From a bacterium (GTDB taxonomy: Bacteria > Planctomycetota > B15-G4), in assembly GCA_030428785.1 (NCBI GenBank), contig JAUIEF010000017.1:1-51094 (forward strand): a DNA stretch of 51,094 nucleotides. The letters run 5' to 3'. Position 1 is the stretch's first letter. The number at the start of each line of letters is the position of its first letter. Under the pieces are notes generated by a model. That model saw only the letters and a program-made list of their open reading frames with translations, was not told where the DNA came from and made no database searches. Positions 33,021 through 40,901 of the stretch are shown piece by piece. Made by a program: the position numbers and the translations under genes.

Positions 33021-33071
33021 CACGAATTCGAACATCGCGATACATTTACCGCGACGCATATTTGATTCGTG
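33021..33071. promoter_or_regulatory. A/T-rich island with inverted repeat, upstream of the large glycosidase-like gene
   Basis: CACGAAT (33021-33027) and ATTCGTG (33065-33071) are exact inverted repeats 37 nt apart. Between them lie the palindrome TCGCGA and -10-like hexamers (TACATT 33041-33046, CATATT 33057-33062). This is the most A/T-rich stretch of the window and a likely promoter/operator region for the gene at 33186. Confidence 0.4.
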
Positions 33072-33185
33072 TCGGGCGGGCGCCGAGTGAGCCGGGATCT
33101 CTCCCCCCGGTCTCGCTCACGGTCCGGCACGTCTCCCCCGCCGACCGAGCGGACGTCCCCCGCCGTCCCCCGAGCCTGCGAACCC

Positions 33186-36100
33186 ATGGACCGACTCCCG
33201 ACCCCGCGCGGCCGCACGGCCGTGCTGCTCACCGCTCTGCTCCTGCTCGGAGCCCTCGTCCTCGCCGACCCGGCCGGCGCGCCGTCCGACGCACGCCGCG
33301 CGGTCGACGACGCACCGCTCGCGGACCTCGTGCCCGGGCGCCTGCCGGACGTCGACCTCGACGAGCCCGCGCTCGCGCTCTGGGCCGGCGACGGCAGCAA
33401 GAAGCTCGCGCGCCTGCTCAAGCGGCTCGGCAAGTCCGAGGGCCGGCTGATCGTCGCGCGCGGCAAGAAGGTGCACTTCCAGACGGCGGAGGCCGAGGCG
33501 CACGCGGAGCTCGCGCTCGCCCAGGCGCTCCCCGACGAGACGCCGCCGGAGCTCAAGGCCAAGACGAAGGCGATCAAGAAGCTCACCAAGTCGCTCGGCA
33601 AGCTCGGCAAGAACGTCGCGAAGTGGACCAAGAAGATCGCCAAGCGGCAGAAGAAGGTCGACGACCTCACGACGGAGATCGACAAGCTCGATCCCGACGC
33701 CGTGCCGCCCTCGCAGGAGCTGCTGCTCGAGCCGGGCAGCCTCGTCTTCGAGACGCAGGTGGGCGCGGCCGCGCCGGCGACGCAGACGGCGTTCGTCCGC
33801 AACACGGGCGACGTGACCATGGACTGGTCGATCGCGGCGGACGCGTCCTGGCTCGTCGTGACGCCCTCCTCCGGCACGCTGCCCGGCGGCGGCGAGGTCG
33901 AGGTCTCCGTCGGCGTCGACAACGTCGGCCTCACGACCGGCACCTACCAGGCGACGCTCACCGCGGACGCGCCGCAGGCGACGAACGCGAGCGAGCCCTC
34001 GCTGGCCGCCGCGCTCTCCGTGCTGCCGCCGCCCGTCCAGGGCGGCCTGCTCGGCGAGTACTTCGACGACACGGAGCTCACGGACTTCGTGCAGACGCGG
34101 CTCGACCCGAACATCGACTTCACGACCTGGGGCAACGCGCCCACGGGCACCGCGGTCGTGCCGGACGCCAACCACTCCGAGCGCTGGACCGGCTACGTGA
34201 GCATCTCGCGCAGCGGGCCGTGGAGCTTCTACACGGTGTCCAACGACGGCGTCCGCCTGTGGATCGACGACACGCTCGTCATCGACAACTGGACGGCGCA
34301 CTCGGCCACCGAGGACCAGGCCGACGTCGTGCTCACCGCGGGCTGGCACGCGATCCGCATGGAGCACTTCCAGTCGAACGGCTCGGTCGTCGCGCAGCTG
34401 CTCTTCAAGGGCCCCGGCCAGAAGAAGGACCTCGTGCCGGCGGCCAAGCTCAAGACCTCGCTGAGCGGCAACCAGCCGCCCGCGGTCGACGCCGGGCCGA
34501 ACCAGCAGGTCACGCTGCCCGTCGGGCCCGTCGGGCTCAGCGCCGCGGCGAGCGACCTCGACGGCGTCGTCGTCGGCTGGGACTGGTCGCAGCTCTCCGG
34601 ACCGCCGGCGACGCTCACCGACGACGACACGGCGACGCCCACGGTGAGCGGCATCGCCGCGACGGGCAGCTACGTGTTCGGCGTCACCGTCACCGACGAC
34701 CAGGGCGCGACGGCCACCGACTCGACGACGATCACCGCCGTGCAGTCCGGCCAGGGCGGCGGCGCGCTGAGCGGCGAGCTCCGCACGTGGCACCCGCTCA
34801 CGGTCGACTTCCAGGGGCCGAGCACCTCCGAGACGGCGACCCCCAACCCGTTCCGCGACTACCGCCTGCAGGTCGTCTTCACGCACGTGGGCACGGGGCG
34901 CACGTTCGAGGTGCCCGGCTACTTCGCGGCCGACGGCAACGCGGCCGAGACGGGCGCGACCTCCGGCGACGTGTGGCGCGCGCGCTTCGTCCCCGACGCG
35001 GGCGGCACGTGGACCTACACGGCGAGCTTCCGCACGGGCACCGACGTCGCGATGAACCTCGGCGCGACGGCCGGCTCGCCGACGTCGTTCGACGGCGCGA
35101 CGGGCACCTTCGCTGTCGCCCCGCCCGACCCGTCGGCGCCGGGCTTCCGCGCGGAGGGACGTCTCGTGCACGGCGGCGACCACCACCTGCACTTCGCCGG
35201 CTCGGGCCGCGCGTTCCTGCAGGGCGGCGCCGACAGCCCGGAGAACCTGCTCGCGTTCGGCGACTTCGACCAGACGCCCGCGAGCCACGCCTACCTGCCG
35301 CACGTCGGCGACTGGCAGCCCGGCGACCCGACCTGGCAGGGCGGCAAGGGCAAGGGCCTCATCGGCGCGATGAACTACCTCGCCGGCAAGGGCATGAACT
35401 CCGTGTACTTCCTCACGTACAACGCCGGCGGTGACGGCGACGACGTGTGGATGTTCACGGCCAAGACGACGCGCGACCGCTACGACGTGAGCAAGCTCGA
35501 CCAGTGGGAGATCGTGTTCGACCACATGGACGCGCTCGGCCTGCAGCTGCACGTCGTGACGCAGGAGCAGGAGAACGACAACGGCTCCTGGGGCCTCGAC
35601 GGCGGCCAGCTCGGTCCGCAGCGCAAGCTCTACTACCGCGAGCTCGTGGCGCGCTTCGGGCACCACCTCGGCGTCGTGTGGAACCTCGGCGAGGAGAACA
35701 CGAACACGCACAGCCAGCGGCGCGACTTCCACGACCACTTCGAGGCGCTCGACGCGTACGAGCACCCGATCAAGCTGCACACCTACCCCGAGCAGCACCA
35801 GTCGGTGTACGGCAACGCGCTCAACTGGCCGATCCTCCACGGCGCCACGCTCCAGAACCAGACCGTCGACCTCACGCACGGCGAGACGCTGCTCTGGCGC
35901 GACGAGTCCGTGGTCCACGGGCAGCCGTGGATCGTGACGCTCAGCGAGTTCGGGCCGTCGTTCGACGGCGTCGTGCCGGACGCGGTGGACTTCTGGCACG
36001 ACGACATCCGCAAGGACGGCCTGTGGGGCAATCTCATGGCCGGCGGCGGCGGCGTCGAGTGGTACTTCGGCTACGGGCACGCGCACACGGACCTCACGTG

Positions 36101-36464
36101 CGAGGACTGGCGCTCGCGCGATCACATGTGGGAGCTCACGGACATCGCGCTGGACTTCTTCCACGCGCACGTGCCGTTCTGGCTCATGGAGCCGGACGAC
36201 ACGCTCGTGAACAACCCGAACGGCTGGTGCCTCGCGCAGCCGGGCCAGGTCTACGCGGTCTACCTGCGCAACGGCGGCACGACGAAGCTCGACCTGGGCG
36301 CCGGCGGCGCGACCTACACCGTACGCTGGTACGACCCGCGCCTCGGCGGCGCGCTCCAGGACGGCACGGTCACGAGCGTGAGCGGTTCGGGCCTCCAGTC
36401 GCTGGGCTCCCCGCCCCACACCGCGACGCAGGACTGGGCGGTGCTCGTGGAGCGCACGCCGTAG
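33186..36464 (+). CDS. Large exported glycosidase-like protein (BACON-like, PA14, PKD-like, DUF5060, TIM-barrel, collagen-binding-like)
   Basis: A 1092-residue protein starting at ATG 33186, directly before a signal peptide (TAVLLTALLLLGALVLA). Order: a Lys-rich helical segment (about 67-170), a BACON/HYDIN-like beta domain (about 178-280), a PA14 domain (GLLGEYFDDTEL to LIDNW, about 287-420), a PKD-like domain (about 435-520), a DUF5060-like domain (LRTWHPLTVDFQGP, about 530-635), a glycoside-hydrolase-like barrel (about 650-1000, with acidic motifs VVWNLGEENT and LSEFGPS) and a putative collagen-binding-like end domain (VYAVYLRNGGTTKLDL). The DUF5060/barrel/end-domain set occurs in predicted polysaccharide-degrading enzymes. 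It is exported and probably surface or matrix bound; the substrate is unknown. Confidence 0.82.
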   Translation: MDRLPTPRGRTAVLLTALLLLGALVLADPAGAPSDARRAVDDAPLADLVPGRLPDVDLDEPALALWAGDGSKKLARLLKRLGKSEGRLIVARGKKVHFQTAEAEAHAELALAQALPDETPPELKAKTKAIKKLTKSLGKLGKNVAKWTKKIAKRQKKVDDLTTEIDKLDPDAVPPSQELLLEPGSLVFETQVGAAAPATQTAFVRNTGDVTMDWSIAADASWLVVTPSSGTLPGGGEVEVSVGVDNVGLTTGTYQATLTADAPQATNASEPSLAAALSVLPPPVQGGLLGEYFDDTELTDFVQTRLDPNIDFTTWGNAPTGTAVVPDANHSERWTGYVSISRSGPWSFYTVSNDGVRLWIDDTLVIDNWTAHSATEDQADVVLTAGWHAIRMEHFQSNGSVVAQLLFKGPGQKKDLVPAAKLKTSLSGNQPPAVDAGPNQQVTLPVGPVGLSAAASDLDGVVVGWDWSQLSGPPATLTDDDTATPTVSGIAATGSYVFGVTVTDDQGATATDSTTITAVQSGQGGGALSGELRTWHPLTVDFQGPSTSETATPNPFRDYRLQVVFTHVGTGRTFEVPGYFAADGNAAETGATSGDVWRARFVPDAGGTWTYTASFRTGTDVAMNLGATAGSPTSFDGATGTFAVAPPDPSAPGFRAEGRLVHGGDHHLHFAGSGRAFLQGGADSPENLLAFGDFDQTPASHAYLPHVGDWQPGDPTWQGGKGKGLIGAMNYLAGKGMNSVYFLTYNAGGDGDDVWMFTAKTTRDRYDVSKLDQWEIVFDHMDALGLQLHVVTQEQENDNGSWGLDGGQLGPQRKLYYRELVARFGHHLGVVWNLGEENTNTHSQRRDFHDHFEALDAYEHPIKLHTYPEQHQSVYGNALNWPILHGATLQNQTVDLTHGETLLWRDESVVHGQPWIVTLSEFGPSFDGVVPDAVDFWHDDIRKDGLWGNLMAGGGGVEWYFGYGHAHTDLTCEDWRSRDHMWELTDIALDFFHAHVPFWLMEPDDTLVNNPNGWCLAQPGQVYAVYLRNGGTTKLDLGAGGATYTVRWYDPRLGGALQDGTVTSVSGSGLQSLGSPPHTATQDWAVLVERTP

Positions 36465-36476
36465 GACGAGGGCTCG

Positions 36477-36496
36477 CGTGCGCGGCGGCGCGCACG
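36477..36496 (+). terminator. 8-bp hairpin after the glycosidase-like gene
   Basis: CGTGCGCG and CGCGCACG pair around a GCGG loop, starting 12 nt after the stop. Confidence 0.5.
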
Positions 36497-36525
36497 GTGC
36501 GACGCCCCGGCGGGGCGACGGCTGC

Positions 36526-36531
36526 TACGAT
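36526..36531 (+). promoter_or_regulatory. -10-like TACGAT 6 nt before GTG
   Basis: TACGAT ends 6 nt before the GTG at 36538, so the transcript would start at the initiation codon. A GC hairpin (36503-36517) lies just upstream. Confidence 0.45.
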
Positions 36532-36537
36532 GCCGCC

Positions 36538-37794
36538 GTGCTCCGTCACGCTTCCGTCCGCCGGTCGATCCGCCGCCTCGGGCTCGCGCTCGCGGCGGTG
36601 GTCGCGTTCGTCGGCGACGCCGCCTCGCAGGAGCAGGAGCTGCGCGTGACCGTCGGCGAGCCGGTCGCCGAGCCCGTCGCCGACACGGGCGTCCGGCTCA
36701 CCGAGGTCCTCGACGGGAGCATCCGGTCGATGGTCGCCATCGGCGACCACGACGAGGACGGCGTCTCGGACCTCGCCCTGGTGGTCTCGGGTCAGTTCGC
36801 CTCGCGCCGCGACTCGATCGCGCCGTGGTCCGGCGTCCTCGCGCGCGTCGTCTCCGGCGCGGACGGCGCGTTCCTCCACGAGTTCCAGCCGACGCGGCTC
36901 GACGAGACGCGGCACTGGGTGCTCGAGGCGCTGCCGCGGACCGACCGGCCGGCCGCGCTCGCCGTGGGGATCCCGGACGCGGGGCCCGGGATCGTGGACA
37001 TCCACGAGGTCGACGGCCGCTCGCTCCGCATCGTGCCCACGGAGGGCGTGGCCTTCGGCACGCATCTCGTGGACGTGACCGACGTGGACGGCGACGGCGA
37101 GGACGACCTCGCGGTGACCTCGAACCAGGCCGTCGAGATCCGCTCGTCGGCGACCGGCGAGCTCATGCGCTCGTGGGAGGGGATCGGCCGGACGTCGCGC
37201 CTCGTCCGCGCGGGCTCCCGGGACGGCACCGGTTTCCAGGCGGTCGTCTGGGTCGGGTTCCTCGCGCACGGGACGAGCGCCGAGGAGGGGTGGATCCGCC
37301 TGCTCCCGCTGCGTGACGGACAGCCGGAGCGCTCGTTCCGTATCCCGGCCGCGCGGTTCCGTCGCTCCTCGATCGAGTCGCCGGGTGACGTGGACGGAGA
37401 CGGCACGTGGGACGTCGGCATCGCGACGTGGGAGGACGGAGGCACGGGCGGCGCGAGCCTGCTCTCCGGGCAGACCGGTCACGCGATCGTGGAGCGGGAC
37501 CTGGGCGAGCGACAGCCTTGCTCGCGGCTCGAGCTCACGACGGACGAGGACGGCGACGGCGTCCTGGACCTCCTCTGCGCGGTCACCGACAGCGACACGG
37601 AGCCCCGCGCCTACCTCCTACTGTCCGGTCGGACCCTCGAGACCCTGGCGACGATCCCGGCACCGACCGGGGCCTACCAACAGGCCTTCACGCCGGTCTA
37701 CGTCGGGGACGCCGACGGCTCCCGACTGCTCGGCGTCGCGGACGACGGCGGCGATCCCCACGAGCGGGTCCTCGTGTTCCACCGCCGGCCCTGA
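36538..37794 (+). CDS. Exported FG-GAP/VCBS-repeat protein
   Basis: A 418-residue protein. The GTG at 36538 is chosen because it begins a good signal peptide (LGLALAAVVAFVGDAASQ) and follows a -10-like hexamer; the frame is open 20 codons further up. The mature part is a beta-propeller of FG-GAP-type repeats with calcium-loop-like motifs: DHDEDGVSDLALV, DVDGDGEDDLAVT, DVDGDGTWDVGIA and DEDGDGVLDLLCA. Such proteins are usually extracellular and bind partners; no enzyme motif is visible. A hairpin at 37800-37816 follows the stop. Confidence 0.85.
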   Translation: MLRHASVRRSIRRLGLALAAVVAFVGDAASQEQELRVTVGEPVAEPVADTGVRLTEVLDGSIRSMVAIGDHDEDGVSDLALVVSGQFASRRDSIAPWSGVLARVVSGADGAFLHEFQPTRLDETRHWVLEALPRTDRPAALAVGIPDAGPGIVDIHEVDGRSLRIVPTEGVAFGTHLVDVTDVDGDGEDDLAVTSNQAVEIRSSATGELMRSWEGIGRTSRLVRAGSRDGTGFQAVVWVGFLAHGTSAEEGWIRLLPLRDGQPERSFRIPAARFRRSSIESPGDVDGDGTWDVGIATWEDGGTGGASLLSGQTGHAIVERDLGERQPCSRLELTTDEDGDGVLDLLCAVTDSDTEPRAYLLLSGRTLETLATIPAPTGAYQQAFTPVYVGDADGSRLLGVADDGGDPHERVLVFHRRP

Positions 37795-37799
37795 GCGCA

Positions 37800-37825
37800 C
37801 GCGGGCCCGACCCGCGCGTTACCCT
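37800..37825 (+). promoter_or_regulatory. Hairpin and -10-like element between 36538 and 37868 genes
   Basis: CGCGGG (37800-37805) pairs with CCCGCG (37811-37816), a possible terminator. It is followed at once by TACCCT (37820-37825), a possible -10 about 36 nt before the GTG at 37868. Confidence 0.3.
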
Positions 37826-37867
37826 GCGCGCCCCACCCCCGATCGTCCCCGTTCGAGGTCCCGCCCC

Positions 37868-38971
37868 GTGACGTCACGCACGCCGCTCTGCACGATGCTC
37901 CTCGCCCTCACCGTGCTCACGTTCCCCGCCGCCGCCCAGACCGCGCCCGACGCCGCGCCGCTCGGCGACACGCGCGGGTCGGTCGTCGCCGTCGACCCGG
38001 CGTCCGTCGACGGGCCGCTCGTCTACCTCGCCGGGGGCGTCGACGACGACGAGCTCGCGGCATGGCGCGCCGTCGCGCCGGACGTCGAGTTCGTCACGGG
38101 CCTCGACCGGGAGTCCGCGCTCGCGCACGCGCCGCGCGCGCACGGCGCGGACGCGCACCTCGTCACCGAGGCGTTCCTCGAGGCCGCGCCGAACCTCGCG
38201 TGGGTGCAGTCCTGGAGCGCCGGCGTCGAGCGCTACCTCGCGGTCCCCGGGCTCGTCGAGCGCGAGGGGCTCGTGCTCACGAACGCGCAGGGCGTCCACG
38301 GACCGGTCATCGCCGAGCACGTCTTCGCGCTGCTCGGGCACCTCACGCGTCGGCTCGGCCCGCTGGGCGACGCGCAGGACCGCGGGACCTGGGACCGCGG
38401 CGCCGCCTCCGGCTCGACCTCGCTCGCGGGGCGCACGATGCTCGTCGCGGGGCTGGGCGGCATCGGCACGGAGGTCGCGCGACGCGCCGACGCCTTCGAC
38501 ATGCGGGTGCTCGGCACGGTGCGCACGCCGCGGCAGCCGCCGCCCTTCGTCGACGAGCTCGGCACGAGCGACGACCTCGACCGCCTGCTCGCCGAGACGG
38601 ACGTGCTCGTGATCTGCCTGCCGCTCACCGACGAGACGGACGGGCTCTTCGACGCGCGACGCCTCGGCCTCCTGCGCGAGGGCGCCTCCGTCGTGAACAT
38701 CGGCCGCGGGCCGATCCTCGACACGGACGCGCTCCTTGCCGCGCTCGAGAGCGGGCAGCTCGCCGGCGCGGGCCTCGACGTCACGGACCCCGAGCCGCTC
38801 CCGGACGGCCACCCGCTCTGGGCGCGCGACGACGTCGTCATCACGCCCCATTGCGCCGCGCGCGCCGAGCTCACCGGCGACCGCCGCGCGGCCCTCGTCG
38901 AGGAGAACCTCCGCCGCTTCGGCGCGGGAGAGCCGCTGCTCAACGTCGTCGACCGCGCCGCGGGGTACTGA
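37868..38971 (+). CDS. D-2-hydroxyacid dehydrogenase with signal peptide
   Basis: A 367-residue protein. The catalytic part is a standard NAD-dependent D-2-hydroxyacid dehydrogenase: Rossmann motif VAGLGGIGTEVA, Arg in NIGRGPILD, Glu in DVTDPEPLPDGHPLW and His in ITPHCAA. The unusual feature is the N terminus, which looks like a cleavable Sec signal (LCTMLLALTVLTFPAAAQ). These enzymes are normally cytoplasmic because they need NAD(H). The GTG at 37868 is the only start that fits; upstream the frame overlaps the FG-GAP gene. Later in-frame starts would cut into or just before the substrate domain. Confidence 0.85.
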   Translation: MTSRTPLCTMLLALTVLTFPAAAQTAPDAAPLGDTRGSVVAVDPASVDGPLVYLAGGVDDDELAAWRAVAPDVEFVTGLDRESALAHAPRAHGADAHLVTEAFLEAAPNLAWVQSWSAGVERYLAVPGLVEREGLVLTNAQGVHGPVIAEHVFALLGHLTRRLGPLGDAQDRGTWDRGAASGSTSLAGRTMLVAGLGGIGTEVARRADAFDMRVLGTVRTPRQPPPFVDELGTSDDLDRLLAETDVLVICLPLTDETDGLFDARRLGLLREGASVVNIGRGPILDTDALLAALESGQLAGAGLDVTDPEPLPDGHPLWARDDVVITPHCAARAELTGDRRAALVEENLRRFGAGEPLLNVVDRAAGY

Positions 38972-38975
38972 CCCG

Positions 38976-39010
38976 CCCGCCGCGCGCGGACGGACCGCGG
39001 GCCCGGCGGG
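38976..39010. terminator. Bidirectional hairpin between convergent genes
   Basis: CCCGCCG (38976-38982) pairs with CGGCGGG (39004-39010), with an inner stem CGCGG/CCGCG around ACGGA. It lies between the ends of the + gene (38971) and the - gene (39059) and could serve both. Confidence 0.55.
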
Positions 39011-39058
39011 GACACACGACGCCGCGTCACGCGCGCCGGTCGGCGCGCCGACGACGCC

Positions 39059-40741
39059 CTACGGCACGACGGTCGTCGAGACGACGCTCGTCACGCTCGC
39101 CGGCGGGCCGTCCTGCGGGTCGACCACGGCGACCTGCCAGAAGACGGTGAGGCCCACCGCGCTCGCCGGCACGACGATCGGGATGCCGTTCACGCCGGCC
39201 GCGTTCGCGACCTTGCCCGGCAGCCAGATGAGGTTCGCGAAGTTGTTGCCGATGCCGAAGGCCACCTCGGGCGCCACGGAGGGCGTGTCGAAGAGCGACG
39301 CCACCGGGTAGAAGAGGTCGCCCGGCTGGCCGCCGAACGCCACGGTGAACGCGTCGCCCACGGCCTGCGTCGGGTCGCCCGCGTCGATGATTGGCGCGCT
39401 CGTCGGCACGACCTCGACCTGCATGGGCTGCGAGTCGCCGGCGAAGCTCTTCACGACGATGTCGTTGAAGCCGGGCTGCGACACGATGGGCATCCGGAAG
39501 TGGAGCACTTGGTCGCTGAGCACCGTGAACTCGCTCGACGGGATCGTCGCGGTGCCCACCTGGATGGCGTTCGCGTTGTTGAAGCCGCGGCCCGTGAGCA
39601 GCACGCGCTGACGCGGTGACACGAGCGCGGACACCTCGGGCGGCCAGACCTTGCAGACCTGCGGGATCGGGCTCGGCGCGAGGTCCAGCGAGCACTCGTT
39701 GAAGCTCAGCACGAAGAGGCCGCGCTGACGGTCCGAGACGTAGATGTTCCCCGAGGGCGCGAACGGGTAGCAGCCCCACGCGCCGTCGAACCCGCTGATG
39801 CCGCCGGCCGGCGTCTGCGGCTGCGTGTCGTAACGCCCCACCTTCACCGGGTTGTACGGGTCGCTGATGTCCACCGCGATGTAGCCCTCCGTGTACCAGG
39901 ACACGTGGCAGATGTCGCCGCGGATGAACGGGTTGTGCGGGATCGAGATCGAGTTCTCGGTGTAGTTGCTCGCCTTGATCGGGTTGAGCTGGTTCGTGAT
40001 GTCGAAGAAGGAGAGGTGCCGCAGCGCCGCCTTCTCGTCGGCGGCGACGAGCACCGTGTTCGCCTCGTTCGGCCACGTCGAGTGCGCGAAGTTCGCGCCG
40101 CTCGGCACGTTGGCCATGGTCGTGATGTTGTTCGGGTTGTTCGTGTTCAGGACGCGGTAGTCGCCGGCGTAGATGAGCGCCGCGTGGCCCACGCCGTCCT
40201 GGACCGAGATGTCGTGCACGTAGCTCGGGCCCCAGAGGTCGGTCCGCGGCGGGTTCACCGGGTCGACGTTCAGGTTGAACACGTGCATGCCGTTCTGCGT
40301 GCCCGCGCAGAAGAGGATGCCCGCCTCGGTGTCGATGGCCACGTTGTGCGCGTGGTTCATGAACTGCGCGCCGAACGTGTTCACGAACACCGGGTTCTCC
40401 GGGTCCGACATGTCGATGACGTCGACGCCGCCGGCGCAGTCGTTCACGACGTAGAGGTAGTTCTCGTAGGTCTTGAGGTCGCGCCAGGTGCAGAACACGC
40501 CGGGGAAGAACGCGACCTCGTAGATGTCCACGGGGTCCGTGACGTTCACGATCGACGTCCCGCCGGACGTCCCGACGCAGGCGTACTCGCGGCCGTCGGG
40601 CGCGGCGTAGCCCCAGACGTCGTTGTAGTTGCCGTGGTTCTGGAGCCGGTCGAGCCGGACCGTGTTGAGGTCGGCCTGGGCGGCGAGCGGGGCGGCGAGG
40701 AGCGCGACGAGCAGGGAGAGTGCGGCGGCGGCGCGGACCAT
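39059..40741 (-). CDS. Exported choice-of-anchor B family protein (LVIVD-type propeller)
   Basis: A 560-residue protein. ATG 40741 is chosen as it starts a clear signal peptide (AALSLLVALLAAPLAAQA); the frame is open 24 codons upstream. Repeats such as SIVNVTDPVDIYEVAF, DVIDMSDPENPVFVN and IAVDISDPYNPVKVG form an LVIVD-type beta-propeller, with LKTYENYLYVVND and HNVAIDTEAGILF typical of the choice-of-anchor B family. A C-terminal IPT/TIG-like region (about 385-460) is followed by an end segment resembling other secreted proteins here. Likely surface attached; function unknown. Confidence 0.87.
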   Translation of the reverse strand: MVRAAAALSLLVALLAAPLAAQADLNTVRLDRLQNHGNYNDVWGYAAPDGREYACVGTSGGTSIVNVTDPVDIYEVAFFPGVFCTWRDLKTYENYLYVVNDCAGGVDVIDMSDPENPVFVNTFGAQFMNHAHNVAIDTEAGILFCAGTQNGMHVFNLNVDPVNPPRTDLWGPSYVHDISVQDGVGHAALIYAGDYRVLNTNNPNNITTMANVPSGANFAHSTWPNEANTVLVAADEKAALRHLSFFDITNQLNPIKASNYTENSISIPHNPFIRGDICHVSWYTEGYIAVDISDPYNPVKVGRYDTQPQTPAGGISGFDGAWGCYPFAPSGNIYVSDRQRGLFVLSFNECSLDLAPSPIPQVCKVWPPEVSALVSPRQRVLLTGRGFNNANAIQVGTATIPSSEFTVLSDQVLHFRMPIVSQPGFNDIVVKSFAGDSQPMQVEVVPTSAPIIDAGDPTQAVGDAFTVAFGGQPGDLFYPVASLFDTPSVAPEVAFGIGNNFANLIWLPGKVANAAGVNGIPIVVPASAVGLTVFWQVAVVDPQDGPPASVTSVVSTTVVP

Positions 40742-40901
40742 GGAGGGCTCCGAGGAGGGAGAGCGTGCCGGGTTCGGGGCCTCCATGCTTTGGCACGGAG
40801 GGCCGCTCGTCAAGGATCCAGCGGTCGGGAGACGGCTCCGGGCCCTCCCCCGCGGCGGTCCGCGGGCCCCCGCCGCCCCGTCGGGACCCCGCCGCCCGCG
40901 G

